Shown here: positions 35,251 to 44,927 of the stretch, one piece after another
Layout of the letters: every line of letters starts with the position of its first letter
How positions within the stretch are numbered: position 1 is the stretch's first letter
Assembly: GCF_000718325.1 (NCBI RefSeq)
Contig: NZ_JOFV01000019.1
Location: 3,449-67,448 of the forward strand
From: Oerskovia turbata
GTDB lineage: Bacteria; Actinomycetota; Actinomycetes; Actinomycetales; Cellulomonadaceae
Length of the DNA: 64,000 bases
Reading direction: 5' to 3'
Notes under the pieces: generated by a model
Seen by the model: only the letters and a program-made list of their open reading frames with translations
Database searches by the model: none
What the model was told of the DNA's origin: nothing
Made by a program: the position numbers and the translations under genes

Positions 35251-35826
35251 ATGCCCGACGACGTCCCCTCCTCCCCCGTGCCCGCACCGTCGCCCGGGGT
35301 CACCGGCGCAGAAGACTGGCGACCGCACCTCGGCACCGACGCCGAACGCCCGGCCCCGACGCTGCCCCACCTCGTGTTCTTCGAGCCCCGCATCCCCGGC
35401 AACACGGGCAACGCGATCCGCCTCGCGGCCGTGACCGGCGCCCGCCTGCACCTCGTCGAACCCCTGGGCTTCGACCTCGACGAGCCCAAGCTCCGCCGCG
35501 CAGGTCTCGACTATCACGACCTCGCCGCGCTGGAGGTCCACGCCGACCTCGACGTCGCCCTGAACTCGATGCCCGAGGCGCGCGTCTTCGCGTTCACGAC
35601 CAAGGCCACGACCCGCCACACCGACGTCGAGTACCGCCCGGGCGACGTGCTGCTGTTCGGCCCCGAACCCACCGGCCTGCCCGACGACGTCCTGGCCCAC
35701 TCCCGGATCACCGACCACGTCAAGATCCCCATGCAGCCCGGGCGCCGGTCGCTCAACCTGACCAACAGCGCGTCGATCGCGATCTACGAGGCATGGAGAC
35801 AGACGGGGTTCGCAGGCGGCGCGTGA
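35251..35826 (+). CDS. trmL: tRNA (cytidine/uridine-34 2'-O)-methyltransferase
   Basis: This 191-residue SPOUT-class methyltransferase modifies the wobble ribose of tRNA-Leu. Its core begins LPHLVFFEPRIPGNTGNAIRLAA (residues about 38-60). Trefoil-knot motifs LLFGPEPTGLPDD and IPMQPGRRSLNLTNSASIAIYEAWRQ follow. The first 35 residues are an unusual Pro/Ser-rich extension before the conserved core. GGGAGA precedes the ATG. It is transcribed on its own between the catabolic operon and the copper module. Confidence 0.93.
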   Translation: MPDDVPSSPVPAPSPGVTGAEDWRPHLGTDAERPAPTLPHLVFFEPRIPGNTGNAIRLAAVTGARLHLVEPLGFDLDEPKLRRAGLDYHDLAALEVHADLDVALNSMPEARVFAFTTKATTRHTDVEYRPGDVLLFGPEPTGLPDDVLAHSRITDHVKIPMQPGRRSLNLTNSASIAIYEAWRQTGFAGGA

Positions 35827-35884
35827 CCGCCGGCCCGCTGGACAAGGGGTACATCTCCGCCCGGACGACCGCTACAGTCGTCGC

Positions 35885-36439
35885 GTGCTGTCACCAGCGG
35901 TCGGTCTGCTGCGCGGGGTTCGAGCAGGGTTGCTCGCCACCGCGGTCGTCGGGCTGTCCCTGGTCTCGCACCGCCTCGCCGGGGGTGCGGCACCGGGAGC
36001 CGTCCCGGTCGTGGTCCTCGTGATGCTCACGGCCGTGATGCTGCGCGGCGTCCTGGGCCGCCGCCTGGCGCTGCCGCTCCTGCTGGGCGTCCTCGGTCTG
36101 GGTCAGGTCGTCCTGCACTACACGTTCGAGCAGTGCGCGCTCCTCGCGGCGTCCCCGGTGCCCGCGCACGTGCACGCCGCCGAGAACCCCGTGCCCATGC
36201 TCGCCGCGCACATGCTCGCGACCCTCGTCGTCTCGGTGCTCCTGACCCACGCCGACCGGGCGCTGTGGACCCTGTGGTCGTGGCTGACCATGCGCTCGGT
36301 CCCGCGCCTCCTTCGTCGCCCCGCCTCCCGGGGGCGCGGCGTCCTCGTCCTCGCCTCGACGCCCCCCGCCCCCGCCGCCCCCGGCCGCGGTGCGGTCATG
36401 GGGCGCGCGCCTCCCGTCCTGGTCCTCGCAGCACCTTGA
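35885..36439 (+). CDS. Small membrane protein upstream of copper genes
   Basis: This 184-residue protein has four predicted membrane helices: about 13-28, 40-56, 62-78 and 105-122. The loop HYTFEQCALLAASPVPAHVHAAE with nearby MLAAHM contains Cys, His and Met that could bind copper. The GTG start has no ribosome site, but TACAGT lies about 10 bases upstream, suggesting a leaderless transcript. It is placed directly before YcnI and CopC-CopD, and so probably belongs to copper handling. The C-terminal 45 residues are Pro/Arg-rich. No family name is recalled with confidence. Confidence 0.75.
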   Translation: MLSPAVGLLRGVRAGLLATAVVGLSLVSHRLAGGAAPGAVPVVVLVMLTAVMLRGVLGRRLALPLLLGVLGLGQVVLHYTFEQCALLAASPVPAHVHAAENPVPMLAAHMLATLVVSVLLTHADRALWTLWSWLTMRSVPRLLRRPASRGRGVLVLASTPPAPAAPGRGAVMGRAPPVLVLAAP

Positions 36440-36608
36440 CCTCGGTCGCGGCCCCTGCCGCGACCCGCTCCCTGCCGCCTCGACGACCCGCACGTCGTCG
36501 AGCCGTGCCCCCGCGCGTCCACCGACCGCGGGCCGACGACGGCGGAGCCACCGTGCCCGCGGCGGGAGCGACCCTGCGTTCGACCACGGAAGGCCTGTGC
36601 CTGAGATC

Positions 36609-37349
36609 ATGAAGCGTTCACCGAAGCTCCTCACCGTCGCCGCGGCGACGACCCTGCTCCTCGCGCTCGGCGCGAGCGGCGCGTCCGCCCACGTGTCGGT
36701 CAACCCCGACACGACCACCGCGGGCTCCTACGCCCTCCTGACGTTCGGCGTCCCGCACGGTTGCGGCGAGTCGTCGACGACCAAGGTCTCGATCCAGATC
36801 CCCGAGCCGATCACGAGCGTGACCCCCACGGTCAACCCCGGCTGGGACGTCGAGAAGGTCATGGTGACCCTCGCGACCCCGATCGACGACGGTCACGGCG
36901 GCCAGCTCACCGAGCGCGTCGGCGAGATCGTCTACACCGCGAGGACCCCGCTGCCCGACGGCTACCGGGACGCCCTCGTCCTGTCGACCAAGCTCCCCGA
37001 CGCCGTCGGCGAGACCCTCGTCTTCCCGACCGTCCAGACGTGCCAGGAGGGCGAGTCGGCCTGGGTCCAGGTCGCGGCCGAGGGCGAGGACCCGCACGAC
37101 CTGGAGCTTCCCGCCCCGGTCCTGACGATCACCGAGGCCGAGGAGGGGCACGGGGACGTCGAGACGGTCTCCGACGAGGCCGTCGCAGAGGCCTCGAGCG
37201 CCGACGGCACCGACGGTACGGCCGACGCGGCCGGGTCGTCGGACGAGCCGTCGTCGCTGCCCCTCGTCCTGTCCGGGGTCGCCCTCGTGCTCGGTGCGGC
37301 GGGGCTCGGCCTGGGCGGCGCCGCGTTCGCCCGTCGCCCCAAGGCCTGA
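36609..37349 (+). CDS. YcnI-family copper-binding protein
   Basis: This 246-residue exported protein has a signal peptide (MKRSPKLLTVAAATTLLLALG) with cleavage after GASA. The mature protein starts HVSVNPDTT, and the N-terminal His is the copper-binding residue of YcnI domains. GWDVEKV and the conserved LVFPTVQTCQEGESAWVQ match the DUF1775 fold. A linker rich in Glu/Ala/Ser and a C-terminal membrane anchor (LVLSGVALVLGAAGLGLGGAAFA) end the protein. A GTG 12 bases upstream is an alternative start. It delivers or senses periplasmic-side copper together with CopC/CopD. Confidence 0.9.
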   Translation: MKRSPKLLTVAAATTLLLALGASGASAHVSVNPDTTTAGSYALLTFGVPHGCGESSTTKVSIQIPEPITSVTPTVNPGWDVEKVMVTLATPIDDGHGGQLTERVGEIVYTARTPLPDGYRDALVLSTKLPDAVGETLVFPTVQTCQEGESAWVQVAAEGEDPHDLELPAPVLTITEAEEGHGDVETVSDEAVAEASSADGTDGTADAAGSSDEPSSLPLVLSGVALVLGAAGLGLGGAAFARRPKA

Positions 37350-37357
37350 CGCGACCG

Positions 37358-39043
37358 ATGAACGTCGCCCGCGTCCTGCGCGGGGTGACGGCGGTCGTGG
37401 TGTCGGCCGTGGCCGGGGTGGTGCTGATGCTCGCGTCAGCCTCCCCGGCCGCGGCCCACGCCGTGATCGTCGACAGCGATCCTCGGGACGGCTCCGTCGT
37501 CGAGGACTCCCCCGCCCTGCTGACCCTCACGTTCAACGAACCCGTCCAGGTGCCGCCCGGCGGCGTCGCACTGCTCGACGCCGCGGGGACGGCCGTCGCC
37601 GTCACGCCCACGGCGGTCGACTCCCGGGTGGAGATCGCGGTGCCCGCGGTGCTCGACGACGGCACGTACGTCGTGAGCTGGCGCGTCACGTCCGGGGACA
37701 CGCACCCGGTCGCGGGCGCGTTCACGTTCTCGGTCGGAGCACCGAGCGACACCGTCGCCGAGGTACCGGAGCCGTCGACGTCGGCGGCGGTCTCGACGCT
37801 GCGCCGGGCGTCCCAGGCGTTCGTCTACGTCGGGGCCCTCGGGGTGGGGGGCCTCGTGGTCTTCGAGCTCCTGCTGCTCGACGCGACGCCGGGGGCCATG
37901 CCCGTGCTCCGGCACCGGCTCGACCGCGCGCGCCGGGGGCTCGCGGTCCTCGCCGGGGCGGGGCTGCTCGTCTCGGTGCCGGTCACGGCCGTGTGGCAGG
38001 CGGGCCGCGGGGCCAGCGCACTGCTGGAACCGGAGGTCTGGGGCGTGGCCCTCGGGTCCGAGTCGGCCCTGGCAGCTCTCCTCGGCCTGGTGGGGCTCGG
38101 TGTCGCGACCGTGCTCTGCCCCCGGGCGGGTCGGGCGACCCGTCGGCGGTGGCCCGTCCCGCTCACGGTCGGTGCTGCCGCGGTGGCCGTGACGTCGCTG
38201 GCGGTCGTGGGGCACACCCGGACGTTCGGTCCGGCGTGGCTCGTGCTCGGCGCCGACGTGCTGCACGTGGCTGCAGGGTCGGTCTGGTTCGGCGGGATCG
38301 TGGGGCTGTGCCTCCTGCTCGCGCGCTCCTCGGGGGCGTCTGCCCAGCGCTCGGCGCGCACGGTCCTGCGCTTCTCGACCGTGGGCGCGTGGCTCGTCCT
38401 CGCGCTCGCCCTGAGCGGTGTGCTGCTGGCCTGGCGCATCCTCGGCTCGCTCGACGCGCTGGTGACCACCGGGTACGGCCGGACGCTCCTGGTCAAGGTC
38501 GCCCTGGCCCTGAGCCTCGTGGCGATCGCGGCGTGGAACCGGTACGGGCTGGTCCCGCACGTCGCGGAGGGCCCCGAGGGGCGTCTGCGTCTGCGCCGGA
38601 CGGTCGTCGCCGAGGCGTCGATCCTGACGGTGCTGCTGGTCGTGACCGGGGTGCTCGTCTCCCAGAGCCCGGTCGAGGCGCAGACCCGGGCCCCCGTCGA
38701 GGCGCAGAGCACGCTGCCCGCCCAGGAGTTCGACGAACCCCTCGGGTCCGGGTCGCTCCGGGCCCGGGTCACCCCGGGCGCACTGGGCATCAACTCGCTC
38801 GAGCTGACCGTGCTCGACGCCGACGGCGCCCCGTTCGACCCGGTCGCGCTCCCCGAGGTCGGGCTCACGCAGCCCGAGCTGGGCCTCGGCCCCTTCACGC
38901 CCACCGTCACACGGACGGGCCCTGGGACCTACCTGGCCTCGATCGACCTGCCGATGGCCGGGGCGTGGGACGTCACGGTCGGCGTCCGCACCTCGAAGTA
39001 CGAGAACCCGGTCGTCACGCTTCCCGTGGAGGTCTCCCCATGA
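37358..39043 (+). CDS. CopC-CopD fusion, copper import/resistance protein
   Basis: This 561-residue protein has a signal peptide ending SPAAA, then a CopC domain whose first residue is His (HAVIVDSDPRDGSVVEDSPALLTLTF) with the copper site completed by DTHPVAGAFTFSVG. It is followed by a CopD membrane domain of about eight helices (150-420) with conserved VLHVAAGSVWFGGIVGL. The protein ends in an extracellular beta-sandwich (about 440-560). Fused CopC-CopD proteins are common in Gram-positive bacteria. It lies 8 bp after YcnI and overlaps the next gene by ATGA. Confidence 0.92.
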   Translation: MNVARVLRGVTAVVVSAVAGVVLMLASASPAAAHAVIVDSDPRDGSVVEDSPALLTLTFNEPVQVPPGGVALLDAAGTAVAVTPTAVDSRVEIAVPAVLDDGTYVVSWRVTSGDTHPVAGAFTFSVGAPSDTVAEVPEPSTSAAVSTLRRASQAFVYVGALGVGGLVVFELLLLDATPGAMPVLRHRLDRARRGLAVLAGAGLLVSVPVTAVWQAGRGASALLEPEVWGVALGSESALAALLGLVGLGVATVLCPRAGRATRRRWPVPLTVGAAAVAVTSLAVVGHTRTFGPAWLVLGADVLHVAAGSVWFGGIVGLCLLLARSSGASAQRSARTVLRFSTVGAWLVLALALSGVLLAWRILGSLDALVTTGYGRTLLVKVALALSLVAIAAWNRYGLVPHVAEGPEGRLRLRRTVVAEASILTVLLVVTGVLVSQSPVEAQTRAPVEAQSTLPAQEFDEPLGSGSLRARVTPGALGINSLELTVLDADGAPFDPVALPEVGLTQPELGLGPFTPTVTRTGPGTYLASIDLPMAGAWDVTVGVRTSKYENPVVTLPVEVSP

Positions 39044-39735
39044 CGCGCCCCACCCGACCGATCACCGGCCCGGCGGTCCGCCGCGGTGCCGTACCCGGCC
39101 ACCGCACAGCCCCACCACGCCGTCGGCACGGTGCACGCGCAGCCGCGGCCCTCGGCCTCGCCGCGCTGCTGACCGTGACGGGGGCGCGGGGCGCGGTGGC
39201 CCACGTCCTCCTGGAGACCGCGACGCCGAACGGGGACGGCACCACCACGCTCACGTTCTCGTTCGAGCACGGCTGCGACGGCGCCCCGACGACGGGCCTC
39301 GACGTCATGCTCCCCGCGGGGGTCGAGGCGGTCTCGACCGTCCAGCCGGAGGGATGGGCCGCGGAGGAGGAGCCTGGCGTGGTCCGTTGGGAGGGGACCC
39401 CGGTCGCCGACGGCACCGCTGCCCGGTTCGAGCTCGTCGCCAGGGTCACGGGCACCGCCGGGCAGGCCTTCTGGTTCCCGACGACCCAGACGTGCACGGA
39501 AGGCTCGTACGAGTGGGTCGACACCGACCCGGCAGGCGCACATCCTGCGCCGAGCTTCGTCGCGACCACCGCGACGCTCGCCGCGCCTGCCGCGCAGCCT
39601 GTCTCGCCGGGCGGGGCCGGCACCGGCTCCGGACCTGCGGGCGCGAGCCTCGCGCAGACTCTCGCGGCGGTGGCGGCGGCCTCGCTCGCCGCGGCGGCAG
39701 CGGGCACTTGGTACCTCGCACGGCGTCGCCACTGA
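39040..39735 (+). CDS. Second YcnI-like protein
   Basis: This 231-residue protein has an Arg-rich N terminus, a hydrophobic signal (AAAALGLAALLTVTGARGAVA) and a mature start HVLLETATPNGDG with the copper-type N-terminal His. FEHGCDGAPTTGLDVMLP and AFWFPTTQTCTEGSYEWVD are the YcnI (DUF1775) hallmarks. A C-terminal membrane anchor with an Arg-rich end (WYLARRRH) follows. It is shorter and diverged from the first YcnI protein. The coupled start indicates one operon. Confidence 0.87.
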   Translation: MTRPTRPITGPAVRRGAVPGHRTAPPRRRHGARAAAALGLAALLTVTGARGAVAHVLLETATPNGDGTTTLTFSFEHGCDGAPTTGLDVMLPAGVEAVSTVQPEGWAAEEEPGVVRWEGTPVADGTAARFELVARVTGTAGQAFWFPTTQTCTEGSYEWVDTDPAGAHPAPSFVATTATLAAPAAQPVSPGGAGTGSGPAGASLAQTLAAVAAASLAAAAAGTWYLARRRH

Positions 39736-39758
39736 GCGGCGCACCGAGCCGTGCACGG

Positions 39759-39798
39759 CGAAGGGGCCGCCGTTCCCGCAGGAACGGCGGCCCCTTCG
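39759..39798. terminator. Strong bidirectional terminator
   Basis: A perfect 18-bp stem (CGAAGGGGCCGCCGTTCC and its complement) with a CGCA tetraloop lies between the converging copper operon and xylB. Confidence 0.9.
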
Positions 39799-39847
39799 CT
39801 GCGGTCACAGGGACAACGGCGCGAAGAGCGCCGACAGCAACCCGACC

Positions 39848-41344
39848 TCAGGTCAGGTCGCGCACCGCCGCGTACCCCGCGCGGATCCCGGGCTCGGGGT
39901 CCGCGTCGTAGTCGCTGCTCGACGACGTCTCCCACCGGGGAGCCTCCGCCTCGCCCGACAGCACCCAGGCTGCCTGGCGAGCGGCGCCGTCGGCGACGTA
40001 CTCGCCCGGCTCGGGGACCGTGACGGGCAGGCCGAAGACCTGTGGTGCGATGCGCCGCACCGCCTCGGACTGCGCACCGCCCCCGATGAGCTGGAGGCGC
40101 TCGACCTGCACGCCCTGCGCGCGCAGGGCGTCGAGCCCGTCGGCCAGGCCGCACAGCATGCCCTCCACGGCGGCCCGCGCGAGGTGCGCGGGCGTCATGG
40201 TCGCCAGCCGCATGCCGTGCAGCGTGCCGCTGGCGTCGGGCCGGTTCGGCGTGCGCTCACCCTCGAGGTAGGGGACGAGCACGAGGCCGTCGGCGCCCGC
40301 CGGGGCCTGGAGCGCGAGCCGGGACAGGCCCGCGTGGTCCACGCCCAGGACCCGCGCGGTCGCGTCGAGGACGCGGCTCGCGTTGAGGGTCACCCCGAGC
40401 AGCAGGTAGTTGCCCGTGGCGTCGGCGAAGCCGTTGACGAGCCCGCTCGCGTCGGCCGTGGGGGACGTCGCGATCGCGGAGACGACGCCCGAGGTCCCGA
40501 TCGAGACCGCGACGTCGCCCGCTCGCATGCCGAGGCCCAGGGCCGCGGCCGCGTTGTCGCCCGCGCCGGGGCCGATCAGGGCCCCGTCCGGGACGCCCGC
40601 CCCGGCTGCCGTCCCCGCCGCCGCACCGCCGGACTCCCCAGGCCCGAGGACCCGGGGCAGGGCGACGTCCGAACGTCCGAGCGCGAGCTCGAGCAGGTCG
40701 GTGCGGTAGGTACCGCGCCCGCCGTCGGCCGAGGCGTCGAAGTAGCCCGTCCCGGACGCGTCGGACCGGTCGGTCACGAGCGCGCCGAGGTCGGGCTCGA
40801 GGCCCTCGCTCCGCGGCCCGTAGCCGGCGATCCGCCACGTCAGCCAGTCGTGCGGGAGCGCGACGGCCGCGACCCGCGCCGCGTTCTGCGGCTCGGCGTC
40901 GCGCAGCCAGCGCAGCTTGGTCACGGTCAGCGACGCGACGGGCACGGACCCGACGGCCTCGGCCCACGCCTTGGCCCCGGCACCGGGGTCCCCGGCGCCG
41001 AGCTCACGGATCAGGTCCTGCGCGGCGCCGGCCGAGCGGGTGTCGTTCCACAGGAGCGCGGGACGGATCACCTCGCCGTCGGCGTCGAGCACGACCATGC
41101 CGTGCTGCTGACCGCCCACGGCCAGGGCCGCGACGTCGTCGAGCCCGCCCGCGACCTCGGCCGCGGTGCGGAACGCCGCCCACCAGGCGTCGGGCGAGAC
41201 CTCGGTGCCGTCGGGGTGCGACGCCGAGCCCGAGCGCACCAGGGCCCCGGTGCGCGCGTCACGGACGACGACCTTGCACGACTGCGTCGACGAGTCGACC
41301 CCTGCGACGAGGACGTCGGCGGCCGACCCGGGAGAGCCGCCCAT
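39848..41344 (-). CDS. xylB: Xylulokinase
   Basis: This 498-residue FGGY-family kinase phosphorylates D-xylulose to xylulose 5-phosphate. It has the N-terminal phosphate loop [14 protein letters not shown], the substrate motif [28 protein letters not shown], the second ATPase half [10 protein letters not shown], and the FGGY signature region around [18 protein letters not shown]. Its ATG overlaps the xylA stop (TGATG), so the two are coupled. Length is within the family range. Confidence 0.95.
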   Translation of the reverse strand: MGGSPGSAADVLVAGVDSSTQSCKVVVRDARTGALVRSGSASHPDGTEVSPDAWWAAFRTAAEVAGGLDDVAALAVGGQQHGMVVLDADGEVIRPALLWNDTRSAGAAQDLIRELGAGDPGAGAKAWAEAVGSVPVASLTVTKLRWLRDAEPQNAARVAAVALPHDWLTWRIAGYGPRSEGLEPDLGALVTDRSDASGTGYFDASADGGRGTYRTDLLELALGRSDVALPRVLGPGESGGAAAGTAAGAGVPDGALIGPGAGDNAAAALGLGMRAGDVAVSIGTSGVVSAIATSPTADASGLVNGFADATGNYLLLGVTLNASRVLDATARVLGVDHAGLSRLALQAPAGADGLVLVPYLEGERTPNRPDASGTLHGMRLATMTPAHLARAAVEGMLCGLADGLDALRAQGVQVERLQLIGGGAQSEAVRRIAPQVFGLPVTVPEPGEYVADGAARQAAWVLSGEAEAPRWETSSSSDYDADPEPGIRAGYAAVRDLT

Positions 41345-42525
41345 CAGCCGATCAGGTGCTTGAGCGCGAGCTGGTTGAGGCGCACGAAGCCGAAGTCACG
41401 CTCGGCGGCGGCCTCGACGTCGAACTCCTCGTAGGCGCCGCGGTCCGCGATCAGGTCGGCGACGGTCTCGCCCGCACCCAGGGTGGTCTCGCCGAGCTCG
41501 AACACGCCTGCGTGCTTGAACGCGGCCTGGACCTCGGGGTCGGCCCGGTACTCGGCGGACTTGCGCGCGAGCATCGAGTAGGTCTCCATGTTGGCCTTGG
41601 CCGAGTCCCAGACGCCGACCTCGTTCTCGGTGCGCGAGGGCTTGTAGTCGAAGTGGCGGGGGCCCTCGTAGCGGGGCCCGCCGTTGGGGAAGCCGTTCTC
41701 GACGAGGTCGACCGTGAAGAACGCGGAGAGCAGGTCGCCGTGGCCGAACACGAGGTCCTGGTCGAACTTGATGGACCGCTGGCCGTTGAGGTCGATGTGG
41801 AAGAGCTTGCCGGCCCACAGCGCCTGCGCGAGGCCGTGCGTGTAGTTCAGGCCGGCCATCTGCTCGTGGCCCGTCTCGGGGTTGAGGCCCACGATGTCGC
41901 CGTGCTCGAGCTTCGCGATGAGCGCGAGGGCGTGCCCGATGGTGGGGAGGAAGATGTCGCCGCGGGGCTCGTTGGGCTTGGGCTCGAGCGCGATCTTGAT
42001 GTCGTAGCCCTGGTCCTTGATGTACGCGGCCGTGAGGTCGAGGCCTTCGGCGTAGCGCTCGTGCGCGGAGTGGAGGTCCTTGGCGCCGTCGTACTCGGTG
42101 CCCTCGCGGCCACCCCACATGACGAACGTCTTGGCGCCGAGCGACGCGGTGAGGTCGACGTTGCGCAGGACCTTGCGCAGCGCGTAGCGGCGGACGCCGC
42201 GGTCGTTCGAGGTGAGGCCGCCGTCCTTGAAGACGGGGTGGGAGAAGAGGTTGGTCGTGACCATCTCGATGGTCAGGCCGGTCTCGTCGGCGGCCTTCTT
42301 GACCTCGCCGAGGAGCTGCTCGCGGGTCGCGTCGTCGGAGCCGAAGGGCACGACGTCGTCGTCGTGGAACGTGAAGCCCCACGCGCCCAGGTCGGCGAGC
42401 TTGCGCACGGACTCGGCCGGGTCGAGGTGGGGGCGGCTGGCTCCGCCGAACTGGTCCTGGCCGGTCCAGCCCACGGTCCACAGGCCGAAGGAAAAGTTGA
42501 TGTTCTGGTCGATCGCGTCAGCCAC
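41344..42525 (-). CDS. xylA: Xylose isomerase
   Basis: This 393-residue enzyme converts D-xylose to D-xylulose with two divalent metals. Active-site motifs are [11 protein letters not shown] (catalytic His), VMWGGREG, the metal Glu in [26 protein letters not shown], and the metal Asp in FHIDLNGQ. The start is a GTG at 42525, preceded by GAGGAG; an upstream ATG at 42576 would add 17 residues foreign to the family. The typical actinobacterial group I length (about 390) fits this start. It lies divergent from the ROK regulator, with a dyad in between. Confidence 0.96.
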   Translation of the reverse strand: MADAIDQNINFSFGLWTVGWTGQDQFGGASRPHLDPAESVRKLADLGAWGFTFHDDDVVPFGSDDATREQLLGEVKKAADETGLTIEMVTTNLFSHPVFKDGGLTSNDRGVRRYALRKVLRNVDLTASLGAKTFVMWGGREGTEYDGAKDLHSAHERYAEGLDLTAAYIKDQGYDIKIALEPKPNEPRGDIFLPTIGHALALIAKLEHGDIVGLNPETGHEQMAGLNYTHGLAQALWAGKLFHIDLNGQRSIKFDQDLVFGHGDLLSAFFTVDLVENGFPNGGPRYEGPRHFDYKPSRTENEVGVWDSAKANMETYSMLARKSAEYRADPEVQAAFKHAGVFELGETTLGAGETVADLIADRGAYEEFDVEAAAERDFGFVRLNQLALKHLIG

Positions 42526-42579
42526 GACAGTCTCCTCGTCGAGATGGGCCGGCTCCGTCATCGAGCAGGCCGTCATTTG

Positions 42580-42600
42580 TTGTATGGATGAACTTATGCG
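42580..42600. promoter_or_regulatory. Candidate XylR operator
   Basis: An A/T-rich island in very GC-rich DNA carries the dyad GTT-N9-AAC (GTTGTATGGATGAAC). It lies between the divergent xylA and ROK regulator genes. ROK-type xylose regulators bind dyads with this spacing; assignment is inferred. Confidence 0.5.
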
Positions 42601-42622
42601 GTCCTGTCGGTAAGGTCAAGAC

Positions 42623-43882
42623 GTGAACCGCGACGAGTCCTCGACCGGCGTCAGGACGCCCACCCGGGCGCGCCCCACGGCCGCCCGCCAGCACACCCTG
42701 CGCGAGTACAACCTCGCCCTGGTCTCCCAGGCGCTCTTCGACGCGCCACGCCCCCGCTCGCGCGCCGACGTCGCCGCCGCCACCGGGCTCACGCGCGCCA
42801 CGGTGTCCGTGCTCGTCGACCAGCTCATCGAGGCCCGCCTCGTGCGCGAGCTCCCACCGGTGACCCCCCTGCGCGCCGGACGCCCCGCCGTCCCCCTCAC
42901 GCCCGCCGAGCGGACCATCGTCGGGCTGGGCCTCGAGGTCAACGTCGACTACCTGGGCGGCACCGTCCTCGACCTCACGGGGCAGGTCGTCGCGCAGGAG
43001 GTCGTGCCGGGCGACCTGCACGGCAGCGACCCCGCCGAGGTCCTCGGGCGCCTGGGCGCGCTCGCCCGCCGCCTCGTCGAGGACGTCGAGGCCCAGGACA
43101 TGCAGGTCGCGGGCGCTCGCCTCGCGCTGCCCGGCCTGGTCGACGCCCGCGCGGGCCGCCTCCAGGTCGCCCCCAACCTCGGCTGGTCCTCGTTCCTGCC
43201 CCTGCCGCTCCTCGGCCTGCCCGACCGCCTGCCCGTCGAGATCGCCAACGAGGCCAACCTCGCGGGCCTCGCGCAGCTCGGCGCGGGCACGCAGGCCCGC
43301 AGGCCCGACGACGCCGCTCCCCCCGTGCCGTCGTCGTTCCTCTACGTCTCGGGCGAGGTGGGCATCGGCTCCGCGATCGTGATCGACCGCGAGCTCTTCC
43401 TCGGGAACCGGGGCTGGAGCGGCGAGATCGGGCACGTCGTGGTCGACCCGCACGGACCGCGCTGCCTGTGCGGGGCCACGGGCTGCCTCGAGCAGTACGC
43501 GGGCAAGGACGCGATGCTGCGCGCAGCCGGCATCCCCGTGGACGAGCCCGTCGAGACGTTCCTCGACGCACTCGCGGAGGGCACGCCGTCGGCCCGCGAG
43601 GCCGCGACCTCGGCAGGGACCGCGCTGGGGCGCGCGCTCGCGAACTTCGTCAACCTCGTCGACATCGAGACCGTGCTGCTGGGCGGCATCTACACCGACC
43701 TGCTGCCCTACCTGCGCGAGGCCCTGACGACCGAGCTCACGACCCGCGTCCTCGCGTCGCCCTGGACCGAGCTCGACCTGCGGCCCGCGCTCGTCGCGGG
43801 GCACGCGGCCATGATCGGCGGCGCGCGCACCGTGCTGCGGGACGTGGTCACGGCGCCGTCAGCGTGGACGACGAGCGACTGA
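42623..43882 (+). CDS. ROK-family transcriptional regulator, probable xylose repressor
   Basis: This 419-residue protein has an N-terminal winged helix (SRADVAAATGLTRATVSVLVDQLIEARLV, about 47-75) and a C-terminal ROK sugar-kinase-like domain (GLGLEVNVDYLGGTVLDLTG, VSGEVGIGSAIVI). The zinc motif is GHVVVDPHGPRCLCGATGCLEQYAG with three Cys. It is divergent from xylAB, which fits the XylR repressor of this family. The start is a GTG at 42623 following AGGTCAAG. Confidence 0.92.
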   Translation: MNRDESSTGVRTPTRARPTAARQHTLREYNLALVSQALFDAPRPRSRADVAAATGLTRATVSVLVDQLIEARLVRELPPVTPLRAGRPAVPLTPAERTIVGLGLEVNVDYLGGTVLDLTGQVVAQEVVPGDLHGSDPAEVLGRLGALARRLVEDVEAQDMQVAGARLALPGLVDARAGRLQVAPNLGWSSFLPLPLLGLPDRLPVEIANEANLAGLAQLGAGTQARRPDDAAPPVPSSFLYVSGEVGIGSAIVIDRELFLGNRGWSGEIGHVVVDPHGPRCLCGATGCLEQYAGKDAMLRAAGIPVDEPVETFLDALAEGTPSAREAATSAGTALGRALANFVNLVDIETVLLGGIYTDLLPYLREALTTELTTRVLASPWTELDLRPALVAGHAAMIGGARTVLRDVVTAPSAWTTSD

Positions 43883-44035
43883 CGGGCCCAGCGTCTGCGC
43901 CGCGGCGACGGCCGTGCGCGCCGGTGTGACCCGCGACGCACCTCCCACCGGGAGAACGCGGGTACCGTCGTTCGTTGGACCACCGGGGACACTCATGCCC
44001 CCGTATCGGTTGACCCACCCTCGGAAGGACCGGGC

Positions 44036-44809
44036 ATGACGACCAGCCACATCCTGCAGGCGCGCGACCTCTGGGCCGGGCACGGCGGCGAGGACGTCCT
44101 GCGCGGCGTCTCGATCGAGCTCGCGGCGGGGCAGGAGCCCGTGGGGATCGTCGGCCCGTCGGGCGTCGGGAAGTCGACGCTCGTGAGCGCGCTGCTGGGC
44201 GAGGTCAAGCCGTCGAACGGGACCGTGACGTGGGGCGGACGGACCGTGACGCGCCTCGGTCGGCGCGACAAGAAGACGTTCAAGGCCGCGGTGCGGCGCG
44301 TGTCGCAGGACGGCCTGCCGGGCATCGACCCCGCGAGCACCGTGACGCACGTGCTCAAGTCCGGGCTGACCGACGCACGCAAGGGCGGGCGCCCCTCGGG
44401 GCAGTCGATCGAGGACCTGCTGGACCTCGTCGCCCTCGAGCACCGCTACGCCGACCGCCCGCTGCGCACGCTGTCGGGCGGCGAGCGTCAGCGCGTGGCC
44501 ATGGCCCGTGCGCTCGCGACACGGCCCGACGTGCTGCTCCTCGACGAGCCGCTCACGGCGCTCGACCCGACCATGCGCGGCGAGATCGCCGGGCGGGTCA
44601 AGGAGACGGCCACGCGCCTCGGCACGGGTGTGCTCCTGGTCTCGCACGACCTCGAGCTCGTGCACCGCATGACGTCGTCCGCGCACCTCCTCGTCGACGG
44701 CGAGTTCGTCGAGTCCGGCCCTCTGCAGCAGGTCCTCGCCGACAGCGAGCACCCCGTGGTCCGCGAGCTCGCCGAGGCCGCGCCGCTCGCGGTCCAGCGC
44801 TGGAGCTGA
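44036..44809 (+). CDS. Orphan ABC transporter ATP-binding protein (oligopeptide/nickel type)
   Basis: This 257-residue ATPase has Walker A GPSGVGKST (about 41-49), a Q-loop at VRRVSQDG, the signature LSGGERQR, Walker B DVLLLDEP and the H-loop SHDLE. The sequence style (DPASTVTHVLKSGL) is closest to the OppF/NikE subfamily. No permease or binding-protein gene is adjacent, so its partner is unknown. CGGAAGGA lies before the ATG. Confidence 0.9.
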   Translation: MTTSHILQARDLWAGHGGEDVLRGVSIELAAGQEPVGIVGPSGVGKSTLVSALLGEVKPSNGTVTWGGRTVTRLGRRDKKTFKAAVRRVSQDGLPGIDPASTVTHVLKSGLTDARKGGRPSGQSIEDLLDLVALEHRYADRPLRTLSGGERQRVAMARALATRPDVLLLDEPLTALDPTMRGEIAGRVKETATRLGTGVLLVSHDLELVHRMTSSAHLLVDGEFVESGPLQQVLADSEHPVVRELAEAAPLAVQRWS

Positions 44810-44852
44810 ACGCCACGACCTGCGCGGCATCCTCGGTGACGTGGTCGCCGAG

Positions 44853-44900
44853 CCCGAGGTCCGTCAGGCGACGTGCCGTCGCGGACCGACGGACCTCGGG
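44853..44900. terminator. Composite hairpin terminator
   Basis: The outer arms CCCGAGGTCCGTC/GACGGACCTCGGG (13 bp, perfect) enclose an inner stem GCGACG/CGTCGC. It lies between the converging ABC and aldo/keto reductase genes. Confidence 0.8.
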
Positions 44901-44927
44901 TCCGGCTGCCGGGTCGAGCGGGTGGGC

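Noticed and set aside
36440..36608. Possible extra small gene between the membrane protein and YcnI
   Set aside because: Frames here are Pro/Arg-rich in every reading, have no ribosome site and resemble no family. I see only untranslated DNA.
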